The notes under the pieces are model-generated. The model made no database searches and had not been told where the DNA came from. It was given only the letters and a program-made list of their open reading frames with translations. From the NCBI GenBank assembly GCA_947172415.1, contig OX359195.1, positions 5,369,501 to 5,433,500 of the forward strand: a stretch of 64,000 bases of DNA, written 5' to 3'. This document shows, piece by piece, positions 1 through 12,800 of the stretch. Source of the DNA: Chondrosia reniformis (lineage: Eukaryota > Porifera > Demospongiae > Chondrillida > Chondrillidae). The number at the start of each line of letters is the position of its first letter. Positions within the stretch are counted from its first letter, which is position 1. Both the position numbers and the translations under genes were made by a program.

Positions 1-299
1 AAAATGGTCCTATATAACTCATTAATAAGCATGCAGATTCAATTCAATGCACTACATATTTAATTTATATATGTACATGAATGGGTTAGCTCATGTATAT
101 TATATATAGAAGATATAATGTCTATATGGCATTGCATATAATGCGAGGATATAGGAGGTATAATAGATTGCTTCTGACCACTGTATTATTATATACGACA
201 CTGTTAAAATTTGTTGGCCCCATGCATGTGTTAGATAAACATGTTATCAACCACTACTGATTGCTATTTATATATTATATCTCCATATATGTCTAACAG

Positions 300-518
300 A
301 AACGATAACACTTATCCATTCAGCGACCGCAATTTTCAGGGTTGTCCATGTATAGTAGGCATAGCTCCACTGTATTTAAATAGGGCGATCTGACTTGCAA
401 GCGTGCTAAACTATAAAGAAGCTTAAAGCAATTTTCCTTGACTGACAAAAATCATTAAAGCGCGGATTTTATAATCTAGTGAACGAGGAATATAACTTAT
501 AACCATTGCTGACAACAA
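300..518 (+). promoter_or_regulatory. Probable promoter and 5' leader of gene A
   Basis: About 220 bases before the start codon are almost unchanged in front of gene B, much more so than the AT-rich DNA further upstream. A TATA-like TATTTAAATAG lies at 373-383, about 135 bases before the ATG at 519. Conservation between paralogs and the TATA-like box support a core promoter plus leader. The transcription start cannot be placed from sequence. Confidence 0.5.
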
Positions 519-840
519 ATGGGCTACAACATTGTGCTCATCTTTCTACTCGTCTCCTCTTGCGTGCCACTTGCTGCATCCAAAGGGTTAGATGGGGGTA
601 ATCAATGTGGAGCCATTCCTCATGACGGCATACCGACTCATATTTTGCTAAAGTTGCTGGCTGAAGAAAGCGCCGGAAAAATCAGCGAGAGCGTGCTCCA
701 GCTAGAAAGAAGAATCGCGACTGTGATCAACAATGCTACATCCAATTTTCAATATTCTCTGCACAACCTGTCTTCTCAGGTATATGCACTGCAACACCAG
801 AATCAAGAATTAACTTGTGATCCAACCACTTCTATTGCAA
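519..840 (+). CDS. Gene A exon 1: signal peptide and helical segment
   Basis: The start is the first ATG after the conserved leader. It opens with MGYNIVLIFLLVSSCVPLAA, a typical signal peptide, with cleavage likely just after it. A short Cys-containing stretch follows (QCGAIPHDG), then roughly residues 41-96 with regularly spaced Leu, Ile and Val (LLKLLAEES, VLQLERRIATV, LSSQVYALQHQN), suggesting an oligomerising coiled coil. Two N-glycosylation sequons lie inside it (NAT, NLS). The exon ends A|GTTAGC in phase 1, matching the next exon. A stronger-looking CAG|GTATAT at 778-783 is phase 0 and would break the frame. Confidence 0.8.
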
Positions 841-3800
841 GTTAGCTATTATGTTTACAGTATATGTTTATTAAAACTGTATTTAATTTAGAAACTTAAG
901 TTTCATAGGCTGGTATATATATATACATACTATAGCTAATGTAATTTATTATTGCTAAATATATACAGTTGATATCCCCTTTTAAATATATAATTAATTA
1001 CAAGAAATATACTATTATAAGCTGAAACAATATATACTGGAAAAATAAAATATCAATATTAGGTAGATAAAAAATAGTTCATGACAAGTGATATATATAC
1101 AATAACAGCAACGGCATCATTTTGGATTGCCAAAGGAGCTGTGCTGACAGAGATATCAGTCTAAGTAGGAATGGCTGGGGAAAAAAATGGCCGCCCTATC
1201 CGATGTATTAGCAATCAACACCTCATAAAGCGCCAACGAAGCGATTTTTGGTTATATTCGGTTATTTGCAGCCATTAATGCACGCTTTCCTAGATATCAA
1301 AAAACATGTTTCGACGCTCTACACGCTCTACAGCGTTCAAAAAGCGGCTAACCAGGAATAGACCCATTTCCAAAATTCATTTTTAGGCAGCCCCTTATAT
1401 TGTTTTCATTTGCCGATTACGTTGTACGGGCTTCATGTTACGGAAAGATATATATACAGTGCAAGTTACAATATACTAAGGTAATCTAAATAAATAAATA
1501 AATAAATAATATAATATAATATAATTAAATAATTCATATGGCTACAAGAAAGGATCTAGAAACAAAATGGGCATATCATCATAAAGTGTAGAGTGTAAAA
1601 CTCGTTTTAAATTGAGGGATTTCTTATTTAGGCCTCCGTTTGTTAGAAAACGGAGGACAAAGTCTGCATATAAAAGGCCATAGGACTATAGAAAACCTAT
1701 GGAAAATTTATATTCAAACCATGTGTTGTATTAATTAAAATTTTCAATTTGTCAGATAATTGTGAAACCAACATATATCGTGGTACATCTGCATAGGAAA
1801 CGTCTGGCGAAGTTTTGCTTAATTAAATGAGCAAAATAATCAAAATATAATGAAGAATTCAAAGTTACGATTGCGCAAGCTGGTGATGTTTGTGATGTTC
1901 TTCTAATGCGTCACCAACACCTCTCGTATGTCGCTCCGTAAACATTTAGTGAATCATGTGACGTTGCGGAAACGTCACCGGCTCGTTGCTGAAGAAGATC
2001 ATAACGGCTATCACAAGTCGACGCTCTCCTACGAGAAGGAGCTACCGAATAAGCGAGTTGTAGCGAAGGTTAGATAAAGCGTATTTGTATACGTTCATGT
2101 TAAGTTTAAGCCAGAAATGTTGCTATATATATAGCCTGAAGGACAATTCTGCCTCAAACTTAATGGGAACGTATACAAATACGCTTTATCTAATCTTCGC
2201 TACAACTCGCTTATTCGGTAGCTCCCTTTATTAATGCAAAAAATTCGTTTAGTCGACCGTCTTAAAACTTCGGTAATTTAAGCTCTGTCTTCTCTTCTTA
2301 TGTTTTTTGTTCATATTTTTACTTGCAATTGTCCATGTTTAGGAATAAGGAGTGTTATATATTATGCATGTTTAAATACAATCAAGTACTACACAGTGCA
2401 AGTTACAAATTTATACACGGATGCAAGTGACTCCCAAGATAATCACACTGAGGTAGATAATATAATACAGATGGAAATGACTCCCAAAATAATCACAATC
2501 AGGTAAATAATTAAACGCTACAAGACTTTAGCCACACTGAAATTCTCAACTTCTGCATACAGAGTAGTAGTCTCTACAGATCATATAAGGTTAAACACAT
2601 GGCCTTCCAATTACTTTTTCACACCTTAATATAGACTGAAGATGATGTAACTGCATGCCATTATCAGCAAAAATTCCAGTCTCATGTAGGGGGTCTCAGC
2701 CAATAAGCACCGCGGATTTGACTTGCCTTCAGTGTGAGCTATAGGAGTACCGTTGGTTGCTTGCATGCATTCACATAAACAACATGCAGGGTTAGAGACA
2801 ATTTGGTAACTTGCACACAAGGGTCATTATGAAATAAAGGGCCCCAGCCTTTATGTCCCTGTGTGCAAGTTACCAAATTGTCTCTAACCCTGTTGTTTAT
2901 GCGAATGCATGCAAGCAACCAACGGTACTCCTAGCTCACACTGAAGGCAAGTCAAATCCGCGGTGATTATTGGCTGAGACCCCCTACATGAGACTGGAAT
3001 TTTTGCTGATAATGGCATGCAGTTGCATCATCTTCAGTCTATACTAAGGTGTGAAAAGGTAATTGGAAGGCCATATAGCTTAGTATATTGTAACTTGCAC
3101 TGTATATAGTTGATACAGATCATCCAAGGTAGAACACATGGCCTACCAATTACCTTTTCACACCTTAGTATAGACTGAAGATGATGCATCTGCATGCCAT
3201 ATATCAACAAAGGTTCCAGTCTTAAATTAAAGGGGTCTCAGCTAATAACCACGTGCGCACAGCAGACTTGATTTGCCCTGTGAGTGAGCTAAGAATACCG
3301 ACGGTTGGTTGCATGCATTCGCATAATCAACAGGGTTAGAGACCATTTTGTAACTTGTACACAAGAGACATAAAAGGCCAAGGCCTTTACATATGTATGT
3401 CATATGATGTCCCTTGTGTACAAGTTACAAAATGGTCTCTAACCCTGTTGATTATGCGAATGCATGCAACCAACCCGTCGGTATTCTTAGCTCACTCACA
3501 AGGCAAATCAAATCTGCTGTGCAGGTGGTTATTAGCTGAGACCCATTTAAGACTGGAACCTTTGTTGATATATGGCATGCAGATGCATCATCTTCAGTCT
3601 ATACTAAGGTGTGAAAAGGTAATTGGTAGGCCATGTGTTCTACCTTGGATGATCTGTATCAACGTACTACTCTCTATGCAGTATAGTTGAGGATTTCAAA
3701 GCCTGCCACAGTGTGACTAAAGTCTTGTCCTGTTTAAAATACTGATTATCCTATGGGGTGTAACTTGCACTGCATATGTAGCTAGTACTTGATTGTAATT

Positions 3801-6800
3801 TTAATATTGTATAGTCACTTGGCCCTCATAAATTTGTAACTTGTACTGTGTAGTACTTGAATGTAATTTTAATATTTTATATATTTACTAGTAACTTTCA
3901 CTATGTAGTGTACTTGAGTGTACTGATTAGCCAGCAAAGTACTTCACATTCACTATGAGCAATTTCGTTATGAGATTCTACTGTACATGTATGTACACAT
4001 GGAAAACGTACACACACATGGATAAGAATACAGCCTTGTTGAACATCAGTAACAGAAATTTACTAATTCTGGACGTTTCAACCCAGAGGTCTTCATCAGT
4101 AATACAGGAATGGGAATATCAAGTAGAAAATCAGTAAATTCATCTTGCTGACGCTCAACAAGGCTTTATTCTCATAATGATCGCAACAACACTTCTAATT
4201 CCTACACATGGACAAGTAAAAATATGAACAAAAAACGTAAGAAGAGAAGACAGAGCTTAAATTACCGAAGTTTTAATACGGTCGACTAAACGAATTTCTT
4301 TTGCATGAAAATAGGGTCAATTCTGCCTCAAACTTAACGGAAACGTCCACAAATACGCTTTATCTAACCTTCGCTACAACTCGTTTATTCCGTAGCTCCT
4401 TCTCGTAGGAGAGCGTCGACTTGTCATAGCCGTTCTCGAAAGGATGATCTTTACAACAAGGGGGTGACGTTTTTGCAACGTCACATGATAATGCATTAAA
4501 TATGTACGGAGCGACATATGAGAGTGTTGGTGACGCACTAGAGAAACATCACATACATCACCAAATTGTGCAATCATAAGCTTGCATTCTTCATTATATC
4601 TTGATTATTTTGCAACTTTAATTAAGGAAAACTTGGCCAGACGTTTGTCAAACACATGTACCATGATATATGTCAGTTTCACAGTGATCTGACCAATTGA
4701 TAATTTTTACCAATATAACACTTGGTTTCAATATAAATTTCCTATAGCTTTTCTATAGTCCTATGGCATTTTGTATGCAGACTCTGTCCTCCGTTTTCTA
4801 CCAAATGGAGACTTCAATAAAAAATCCCTTAATTTTAAATGAGTTTTATACCCTAAACTTTATGATACTATGCCCATTCTGTTGCTAGGTCATTTCCTGG
4901 AGCCATATGAATTATTTATATTATATTATATTATATTATATTATTTATTTATTTATTTATATTATCTTAGATTACCTTAGTATATTAAAGTTAAATAAAA
5001 ACATTCAAAAATGAAGTTAAAAGTAGGGATGGCACTATAACAGTGATTGGCACATCTAGAAAAAGTAACGAAACAAGAAAGTGATCATATGGTAAGGCTA
5101 ACATTGCAGAAGTGGCATACTGAAACTTAACTATACACATCACTTCTATGTTTGGGCGCATCATGGATATACTAGAAGTAGGGATCGATGCGCCCAAACA
5201 TAGAAGTGATGTGTATAGTTAAGTTTCAGTATGCCACTTCTGCAATGTTAGCCTTACCATATGATCACTTTCTTGTTTCGTTACTTTTTCTAGATGTGCC
5301 AATCACTGTTATAGTGCCATCCCTACTTTTAACTTCATTTTTGAATGTTTTTATTTAACTTGTATTGCTCCTTTTTTCTTGTTAATATTTGTTTTGAAAG
5401 TTTTCTTGGCGAAAACTCGAAATAAAGTAGCAAAATAAACGATATAATAGAGAGCTCTAAATTAAAAAATGGCGTCCGAAAAGATCCCAAATTTGATAAG
5501 ATGTTTTCTACCGTTCTTTAACATTCAGTTCAGGATATTAAAGGGTCCATAATCGTTAAGAATACGACTGTATATAGGCCCTGCAAAGCGACTAAGAAAT
5601 TCGATCGCGGGTAACGGCAGTACCACAAATATTACTCATTCGGGTTACTTATTTTATATACAGAGAATTTGAAACTTAATTAAAAAATGGCGTTCAAAGA
5701 GGCCCTAAATTGGGCACTTTCAAAAGTAACACGCTCCGGTTGGAGCGCGTTGAAATCTAGGGTAGCCTATTCCCTAGTTCGGAAACATTCATGACGATTT
5801 AGTATTTGTATGTACCTGCGTAAGTTCGCATGTTAGCGCTAGCTCATTTGAAAAAAGAAGAAGAAAAAATGAGGAATTGCAGAATTTGGCCTATTTCGGT
5901 TTAACCACTTTGCGAAGGTTGTAGAGCATCGTAACATGTTTTGGCGTTTAGAAAAGCATGCAAAAACGACTGCAAACACACGAATGCAACCGAAAATCTG
6001 AACGTTGTTGATTTATGAGGTGTTAATTGATAATACATTGAATAGGGCGGCCATGTTTTTTTTCGGCCATCCCTACTTACAGAGTACTACCGTACTCTAT
6101 GATAACTTGTACTGTATATATATATAATACAGGTTCATACGCAACTGTTATAACACTTATTTTATACGTCGATATGTGTATAATACGAGTTCATACGCAA
6201 CTATTGTAACACTTAATTTATACGTCGATACATCGTTTTTGCAAATGGCGGCGTTAAGGAAGCTTTAGTTAACGAAGCTTTTCCATCATTATTTATAAAG
6301 TTCAGGACACTTAAGCGTTCTCAATCGTTAGTATTACGAATATATATATTAAATCCCAACGATGCGGCCAAGTAGTTTGAGTTAATTCGGGCCCCACGAG
6401 TTTTTAAACTCGAAATACTTGTTTCTTCTTTTATTGAATAGACTAGCGCTAATATGCGAACTTATGCGGGCACGTACTAGTTATAAATCGTCATAAATAT
6501 TTCCAAACTAGGGAATAGACAGTCCTAAATCTGAATGCGCTCTACAAGAAGCATGTTAATTGTATAAAGCGAAAATTGTAGTCTTCTCGGACGCCATTTT
6601 TTAATTAAGAGATCATGGTTTTCGGCATATTTCTCTTGTCTAAGACGTTATTTTGAGATTTTCACCAAGAAAACTTTCAAATCAATTTAAAACAAGTATT
6701 ATTAAGAATAAAAAAGGGGGAATACAAGTAAATAATAAACATTTACAAAAATGATGTTTGAAGTAGGAAAGGCAGTGTTCACTAATACATCTGCAAAAAG

Positions 6801-9800
6801 TATCGAAACAAGACACTGATTATATGATAAGGCTAATCATTCAGAAGTTGCATATATATTGAAATTTAAGTAACTTAACCTTACACTTCTGTGTTTGAGC
6901 ACACCATTCCTACTTAAGGTTAATTAGTGCGCCCAAACACAGAAGTGTATGGTTAATTATAAGTTACTTAAATTTCAGTATATATGTAACTTCTGTATGA
7001 TTAGCCTTATCATATATTCAGTGTCATGTTTCGATACTTTTTGCAGATGTATTAGTGAACACTGCCATTCCTACTTCTAACATCATTTTCATAAATGCAT
7101 GTTTTTTATTTACTTTATTATATAGGTCTTGCATGGCTCCCTTGCATATAGTTCAATCTTTCTCTAGGGAGCTTGAGTTAACAATCTTTTAATTACAGTC
7201 GACAGTATTCCACTTATAACGAACTCGCTCATAACGAATTTGAAGAGAGGAACCACCGTATATTAAATACATGTTTAATTTGCCTTTTACCAATTGCAGG
7301 GAACATGTACACTTTGAATATCAAGCTGTCTGGTGGTGCTAATGCCAATGAAGGAAAAGTTGTAATATTTTTTGACAACATTTGGGGAACTGTCTGTGAC
7401 AATGGATGGGATATCAATGATGCTAATGTTGTGTGCAGGATGCTTGGATATTCTCATGCACTGGCAGCTAGATCATCTTCTTACTACGGAGGGGGAAGTG
7501 GTCCCATTTGGTTGGATAATGTTGGGTGCACCGGTTTGGAGGGCAGCATAGGGGAATGTTCTCACTCTGGGTGGGGAGTACTTTCAAGTACTTGTAACCA
7601 TGGCAAAGATGCTGCAGTGGTGTGTTCAAGTGAGTAATTAGTATATATATATGTGTGTATATATATATATGATGTTTAAGACTATTTTCATAATATGGAA
7701 ACTTATAGAGCTTTAGATGATTGAGGGGTTTTGTGGCATATGATGATCAATTAATTGATCATCTAATGTCACAAAACCCCTCAATTTAATATTTCCTTTC
7801 CAATTCTGCATGCTCTACTAGCCTGGGTTATACAGCTATTTGTGGGAGTATACACTTTACGTACAGTGACCATGCATATACGTATACATCCCTGTTATTA
7901 TGTATACTATATATGCATGAAAATCTAACACACCACTTTCCTGCATGCTATACCTACTCTGTAAGAAAGCCTATAGGGAACTATAAACCCGGAGAGAGCT
8001 TTGGATGAAGATACAGGATCGAGTCTTTTCTTAATTCTTCTTCTGCTCCACTGGGCCAGACAGCTTTTTCTTGGAATTCCACCCTTCATCAGTGAACCTG
8101 ATCTTGGTCTTTTTCTTGATCTTGATCTTTCATGATCGTACATGAGAGTCCTTGACATATTAATATATAATTAGTACATAATATATGCACAGCTTCTTTG
8201 TGCAATTAATTCCTCCGTTCAATATGAAGAATTATATAAATTGTTCAGATTCTGCCGGAAATGCCTCTGATAAGGTGGAAATAAAGCTGGTTCAATCCAC
8301 AAACTATTTGAGTGGAAGGGTGGCTGTGTACTACAACAACACTTGGGGTACAGTGTGTGATGACAGATGGGACATCAGAGATGCTCATGTGGTCTGTAGA
8401 ATGCTTGGATTCCATCATGCTGTGGAGGCCAGGTCTGGTGCTTCCTTTGGAGAAGGAACAGGTCCTGTGTGGCTATCTAACTTGGGATGCTCAGGGAGTG
8501 AATCAAATATATCACAGTGTGCCAATAGTACTAGTGAATGGAGTGACCAGGATTGTGGACATGATAGAGATGTTGGAGTTGTATGCACTGGTGAGCTGCT
8601 CCTTTGAGATAAATATATACTCTTTTGACTATATCTAGGCTAAGTTACTCTTCTAGATCTATTCCCAAACAAAAATTGGTAAATGATGAAATTACAATGA
8701 TGAAATATATACAGCATATATCCCTTTACACCAAACTTAAAGTAATATACCCTGTTTTTGTATTTTACATATTCATGATCATCTATATATATAATATATC
8801 TATAAATACAGACACAGCCACATATAATGTATATATATATATATACAACAAAATTATTTTGAACATCATGATACTACGTACTAATATGCCATCTCTATAC
8901 ACATATATAGAAAACCCATTGACACAGAATGTGAGATTAGTTGATGGACAGCATCCAGCTGAGGGACGAGTAGAAATTTATAACCCAAATATTGGAGCCT
9001 TTGGTGCTATACAATCTTCTAGCTGGGATCTCAATGATGCTAAAGTGGTCTGTAACATGCTTGGATATCCATACGCTCTCTATGCCAGGAGAACAAGCCA
9101 TGGAATATATGGATATGGTCCATGGTATAGTGTTGCATATTACTTCAGATGTGCTGGAACAGAAAACAGCATCTACAATTGCAACTTTTATGATTACACT
9201 TCTCAGCGAACAGACACTGCAGGAGTTGCTTGTTCAGGTACAGTAATATCACCAAGGACAAGAAACTGTGAAACATGATTTGAAATCTAATCATGGACTA
9301 AATCAGTAATACAACCATATGCATGTGTTGTACACTTCTTTGTTGCTCTAATTATATATTATACAGAAACATATAGAGTACAAATACATATTCTAGTTTA
9401 AATTTAAATGTCATTCCTTGAACACACAGAATCACCTCAAACATTATCTGTAAGGCTCGTTAATGGCAGTCACCCTGCTGAAGGCAGAGTGGAGGTCTAC
9501 TACAACAACACTTGGGGTACAGTGTGTGATGAAGGATGGGACATCAGAGATGCTCACGTGGTCTGTAGAATGCTTGGATACAGCTATGCTGTAGGAGCTA
9601 GGTCATTAGCGTACTTTGGAGAGGGAAGTGGTCCAGTCTGGTTTGAAAATGTAACCTGTGATGAATCAGAGAGTAATTTGATTTACTGCTCTCATCGTGG
9701 AGTTGGTGTGAGCAGCTGTGGACATGGTAGAGATGCAGGAGTAGTTTGCTATGGTGAGTATAGTTGCTTTGGTTCAATCTATTACATACATACGGTGTCA

Positions 9801-12800
9801 GAAGTTAATATTGCGTTTTTAGATTATCATCTCAGTGGACATTCCAATGTCACAGTCAGACTTGCTGGTGGATCACATCCAGGTGAAGGAAGAGTAGAAG
9901 TGTACTTTGCAGGAGAGTGGGGAAGAGTCTGTGAATATGGATGGGGCATTAATGATGCCAGAGTGATCTGTAGAATGTTGGGATATATTGGAGCTACTCG
10001 TTCCACATCAGCTGGTTTTGGAGAAGGAAGCGGACCCATTTGGTTGACCTATGTACGTTGCAGTGGAACAGAGTCCAATATTGCTTCTTGTCCGGTATCC
10101 TACAGATGGGGACAGAGTCATGCATGCACTGAAGGATATTCAAAGGATGCAGGCGTAGTTTGTCTAAGTAAGGAAAAATACATACATATAAAATAACTGA
10201 CTGTATATAAATGTATACATTTATTTACAGTCATGCAGTTCTCTAATATAATAAAAACATTGAAACATGTAGTTCGAGTTGAAAAATTCGCAAGTAACAT
10301 CATAAAAATGGCTGCCAGCAACTAGAATAAAGTAATAGCTAATTTTTTGAGTATTGGACTACTATATAATCACAGTGGGCAGGTTTTAAGGTAAGACTGA
10401 CTATGCCATAGTTGATTCATAACTTGATCTATACCCTAAATTCTCTTTAATGCTATTTTCTGCTGTTACAAAATCTCACGGTCTAGGCAAAGGGGGTCAC
10501 ATGACCCCTTGGACCCCTAAATGCACCCCTGATCTCGCCCCCTACACTCAAACTACTTGGCCACTTCGTTGGGATTTAATATATATATATATTCATAATC
10601 TTAACGAACTGAACATTATAAATAATCATAGTTAACTAAAGCTTCCTGAACACTGCCAATTACAAAAACGATGTATTGACATATAAATTAAGTGTTATAA
10701 TAGTTGCGTATGAACTCGTATTATATCAATGTATAAATTTAGTGTTTAGGTGGTCTGGTGTTTAAAGTCCAAAACCTTGGCAATCGTGACCTCACAAGTA
10801 GGCGTGTCACATGAACACGTAACTATGACGATGTACTGAGAGGAAGTCCAACCATAGATTACATATGACTGACGTCGGTTAGGGATAGGAACAAGACTAG
10901 TTATAATAGTTGCGTATTATATATATATATACCTATATTATATCTTTCCGTAACATGAAGCCATGCAACCATATGTTGTCAATCTTCATGTAGCGATTCC
11001 CTTGGAAATAAAAGTAAGACTATCTGGCAGTAATGACCCAGCTCAGGGAAAAGTGGAAGTGTATTACAACAATACATGGGGAACAGTCTGCCCAAGTGGA
11101 TGGGACATTAGAGATGCGCATGTGATATGCAAGATGCTTGGATATCTGTATGCTGTGGAAACTCAGTCTTCCTACCATTACGGATTTAGTAACAGCAGTA
11201 GATCTAGAGTGCAGTGGTTGAATAATGTCCAATGCAATGGACTAGAGACAAATATTACAGAATGTATACATGATGGATGGTATGAACACAATTGTCCTAA
11301 TGATCAGGAAGTGTCTATTAAGTGTTTTGGTTAGTCTAATTCTTAATTTATACTACCAGTTGGCCATATATATATATGCTTATATAATTTTATATTAATA
11401 TCAACTTCACCAGCTGCAGGCTTTCATGCATTTATATATGTCGAAATGCTCCAGAATTAAATTTCATTTTGACATTTTATTATATTAAACATAATAATCT
11501 TTTGCGTAAATTACTATATATAGTAATTTTCATATATAAAAGATATATGTATATATACTTTCTCCAACCTAAGCCACATTATGCATAAAATCATAAAATT
11601 ACCAACATATTTCTACAGCTCTGCTGCTTTAGGGCTATATGGATATATACAGTTCTACCGTATAGTAGGAAATTTTCGTGGGGACTTTAATTTCCCACTA
11701 TACTGTAATAATAATACAAGTAAATAAAAAAAACATTTACAAAAATGATGTTAGAAATAGGAATGGCAGTGTTCACTTATACATCTGCAAAAAGTATCGA
11801 AACAAGGCAGTGATTATATGATAAGGCTAATCATACAGAAGTTGCATATATACTGAAATTTTTAGTAACTTAACCATACATTTCTGCGTTTGGGCGCACC
11901 ATTCCTACTTGTATTCCCCATTTTTTCTTGTTAAAATTACTTACTCTAATTAGTTTTGAAAGTTTTCTTGGCGAATAACGTCTCAGACAACAGAAATATA
12001 CCGAACACCACGATCTATTAATCTAAAAATGGCGGCCAAGAAGATCACAATTTTTCGCTTTTCACAATTAACATGCTTCGTGTAGAGCACATTCAGACTT
12101 GGGGGTGTCTATTCCCTAGTTTGGAAATATTTATGATTTATAACTTGTACGTACCCGCATAAGTTCGCATATTAGCACTAGCTAAAGTCCATTCAAAAAA
12201 GATGAAAAAAATGAGTTTTGGAAATGGGCCTATTCCTCGTTAGCCACTTTTTGAACGCTGTAAAGTGTGTGAAGCGTCGAAACGTGTTTTGGCATTTAGA
12301 AAAGCATGCATGAATGGCTGCAAATGACCGAATATAACCGAAAATGGCTTCGTTGGTGATTTATATGAGGTGTTGCTTACTAATACATTAGATAGGGCGG
12401 CCATGTTTTTTCGGCCATTCCTACTTAGAGAGTAGAATCATATAAGTTCCTAAGTTCAAATTTGGATTCATAAACAATCATAAATTCAGTGGCAATATGC
12501 TCTTTTTTCTTCTAGTGTCCTAGCTGCCTAGCTAGCTTTCCTAGTATAGGAGTTACGTATACTGTATTATATATATAATTCCATGTCATCATCTCTGTTC
12601 ACTCTTAGGGGGGGTGGGGTCATCTTGATGTATATTGAACCCTTTATATATTGGTGTAGAGCTGTAAGCATGATTTTCTCATCATGATGAAAGCAGCAGA
12701 GCTGTCTATATAATAATAAACATATTCTAATTTTTTGAGTGAAATTTAAATGCAACTTAGGTTGGAGAAAGGAGTAGTTTATGTAAAAAATGGATTCCAA

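Larger units (their letters stand above)
1471..4986. mobile_element. Foldback element with inverted arms of about 800 bp and nested palindromes
   Basis: The left arm starts with TATACTAAGGTAATCTAA (about 1471). The right arm ends with the reverse complement, TTAGATTACCTTAGTATA (about 4967-4984). Homology continues inward through a shared CATATGG/CCATATG segment, a CCTCCGTTT segment, and an arm containing GCGTATTTG and its inverse (2033-2110 and 4340-4400). The outer arms run about 1471-2320 and 4200-4986. Extra hairpins (2040-2225, 2592-3076, 3112-3662) sit inside. No transposase is seen, so this looks like a non-autonomous foldback or long-TIR DNA element. A terminal fragment of the same family is at 23,254-23,440. 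Confidence 0.7.

Noticed and set aside
778-785. Alternative donor CAG|GTATAT in exon 1 of gene A
   Set aside because: It is a better consensus than the chosen donor but is in phase 0, so joining to the first SRCR exon would shift the frame.
2300-2506. Plus-strand open frame of 68 codons considered as a second exon of gene A
   Set aside because: It lies inside the palindromic repeat family (also at 41,205 on both strands), has no SRCR or other domain, and does not fit phase 1.
3355-3690. Open frame of 111 codons
   Set aside because: It is produced by the mirror arms of palindrome P2; the same bases are open on both strands without any codon bias or family match.
8075-8110. Possible hammerhead core on the minus strand (CTGATGAAGGGTGG)
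   Set aside because: No GAAA follows stem II at a usable distance; the same holds at 43,428.
8312-8638. Second long open frame overlapping SRCR exon b, and similar ones over most SRCR exons
   Set aside because: These are out-of-frame shadows of conserved SRCR exons and recur wherever the SRCR frame is conserved.
9827-10039. Minus-strand proline-rich open frame repeated at 25,069, 45,984 and 51,748
   Set aside because: It is the antisense of the conserved type e exon; conservation is explained by the SRCR protein.
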